Source: Lachnospiraceae bacterium UBA7589
GTDB taxonomy: Bacteria > Bacillota > Clostridia > Lachnospirales > Lachnospiraceae
Assembly (NCBI GenBank): GCA_002476495.1
Contig: DLKL01000033.1
Coordinates: forward strand, 1-42,948
DNA length: 42,948 nucleotides
Direction: 5' to 3'
Position numbers and translations under genes: made by a program. The notes under the pieces were generated by a model that did no database searches, was not told the DNA's origin, and worked only from the letters and a program-made list of their open reading frames with translations. Numbering within the stretch: the first letter of the stretch is position 1; every line of letters begins with the position of its first letter. This document shows positions 42,667-42,948 of this stretch, one piece after another.

Positions 42667-42948
42667 CTACTTATTACAGCTCTCTTTTATCATCTCAAAT
42701 ATTTCATCCCTGCTCTTATCAAAAATTATACCCAATTCAGTATACAAAAGATTTTCCGCCGACTCAAAATATCTTCCGTCAACAGCAGTAGTTTTTTTTC
42801 CCTGCTCCTGTCTGTCCTTTTTTCTGTTATATATCAGCTTAATTATAGCTATTAACCTTTCCGGATTATTACTGGCAATAGCCTCCTTGTAATTTTTTTC
42901 CCGTTCTCTCTCACTGTTAATCCAGCATTCATCTATGTTGGGAATTCT
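42667..42948 (-). CDS. CarD-family transcriptional regulator, C-terminal part (cut by window edge)
   Basis: Reading from the right edge gives 93 residues: RIPNIDECWINSEREREKNY, then NNPERLIAIIKLIYNRKKDR, TTAVDGRYFESAENLLYTEL and a C-terminal MIKESCNK. This matches the helical C-terminal domain of CarD/CdnL proteins, where WINSEREREK corresponds to the WI/PNDKEREK segment. CarD proteins bind RNA polymerase beta through an N-terminal Tudor-like domain, which lies outside the window. It is followed by a clear terminator. Confidence 0.78.
   Translation of the reverse strand, partial: RIPNIDECWINSEREREKNYKEAIASNNPERLIAIIKLIYNRKKDRQEQGKKTTAVDGRYFESAENLLYTELGIIFDKSRDEIFEMIKESCNK

Noticed and set aside
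1..42948. CRISPR arrays, insertion sequences, prophage genes, rRNA or tRNA genes
   Set aside because: I saw no repeated spacer-type arrays, transposase or integrase frames, terminal inverted repeats, or cloverleaf sequences. Absence of tRNAs is by eye only; a tRNAscan run would settle it.

Overview
The window is low-GC chromosomal DNA from a Gram-positive Clostridia bacterium, most likely a gut-associated member of the Lachnospiraceae. The grounds are strong AGGAGG ribosome sites, a rpmG-secE-nusG-rplK-rplA cluster, a rpsF-ssb-rpsR operon, a CarD-type regulator, a Bce-type antimicrobial-peptide module, a bile salt hydrolase-like enzyme and protein families I associate with that group. I see no phage, insertion sequence, CRISPR array, rRNA or tRNA. 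The genus cannot be fixed by reading alone. Most genes lie on the minus strand.

Layout. 1-1805: minus-strand translation genes rplA (partial), rplK, nusG, secE and rpmG, driven by a near-consensus promoter at 1876-1904. 2010-3269: a divergent FliD-like protein with no flagellar neighbours. 3291-5770: an RsuA-type pseudouridine synthase and an orphan polysaccharide flippase. 5863-12264: transglutaminase, DUF58, MoxR, malic enzyme, a small coiled-coil protein and a membrane protein. 12308-19885: a JetABC (Wadjet/MksBEF-like) SMC operon followed 15 nt later by an SPL-like radical SAM gene where the JetD nuclease would be expected. 20011-21472: a small membrane protein and rpsR-ssb-rpsF. 21708-22571: class II aldolase. 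22677-27245: a Bce-like ABC transporter and its two-component system, with a matching palindromic operator. 27544-29361: O-acetylhomoserine sulfhydrylase and a small helical protein. 29389-31985: deoD-deoB-deoC. 32100-34526: a MATE exporter divergent from an AraC-type regulator. 34531-37007: bile salt hydrolase-like enzyme, pdxT and pdxS. 37283-42480: a two-membrane-segment protein, a GH1 phospho-beta-glucosidase, a ROK sugar kinase and a Na/Pi cotransporter. 42667-42948: the C-terminal part of a CarD-like regulator.

How the genes work together. The deo genes salvage nucleosides to glyceraldehyde-3-phosphate and acetaldehyde. pdxST makes pyridoxal phosphate. The ROK kinase and GH1 enzyme look like an ATP-dependent, PTS-independent beta-glucoside route, transcribed behind a phosphate transporter. 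The Bce genes should sense and remove a cell-wall-active peptide.

The most unusual locus is jetA-jetB-jetC-radical SAM. It has its own promoter and overlapping or tightly coupled genes, but no nuclease subunit. The SMC has a non-canonical ATPase site. Both the SMC and the radical SAM protein end in short peptides that resemble sliding-clamp binding motifs. This is the best candidate here for an undescribed variant of a known system; its function is inference.
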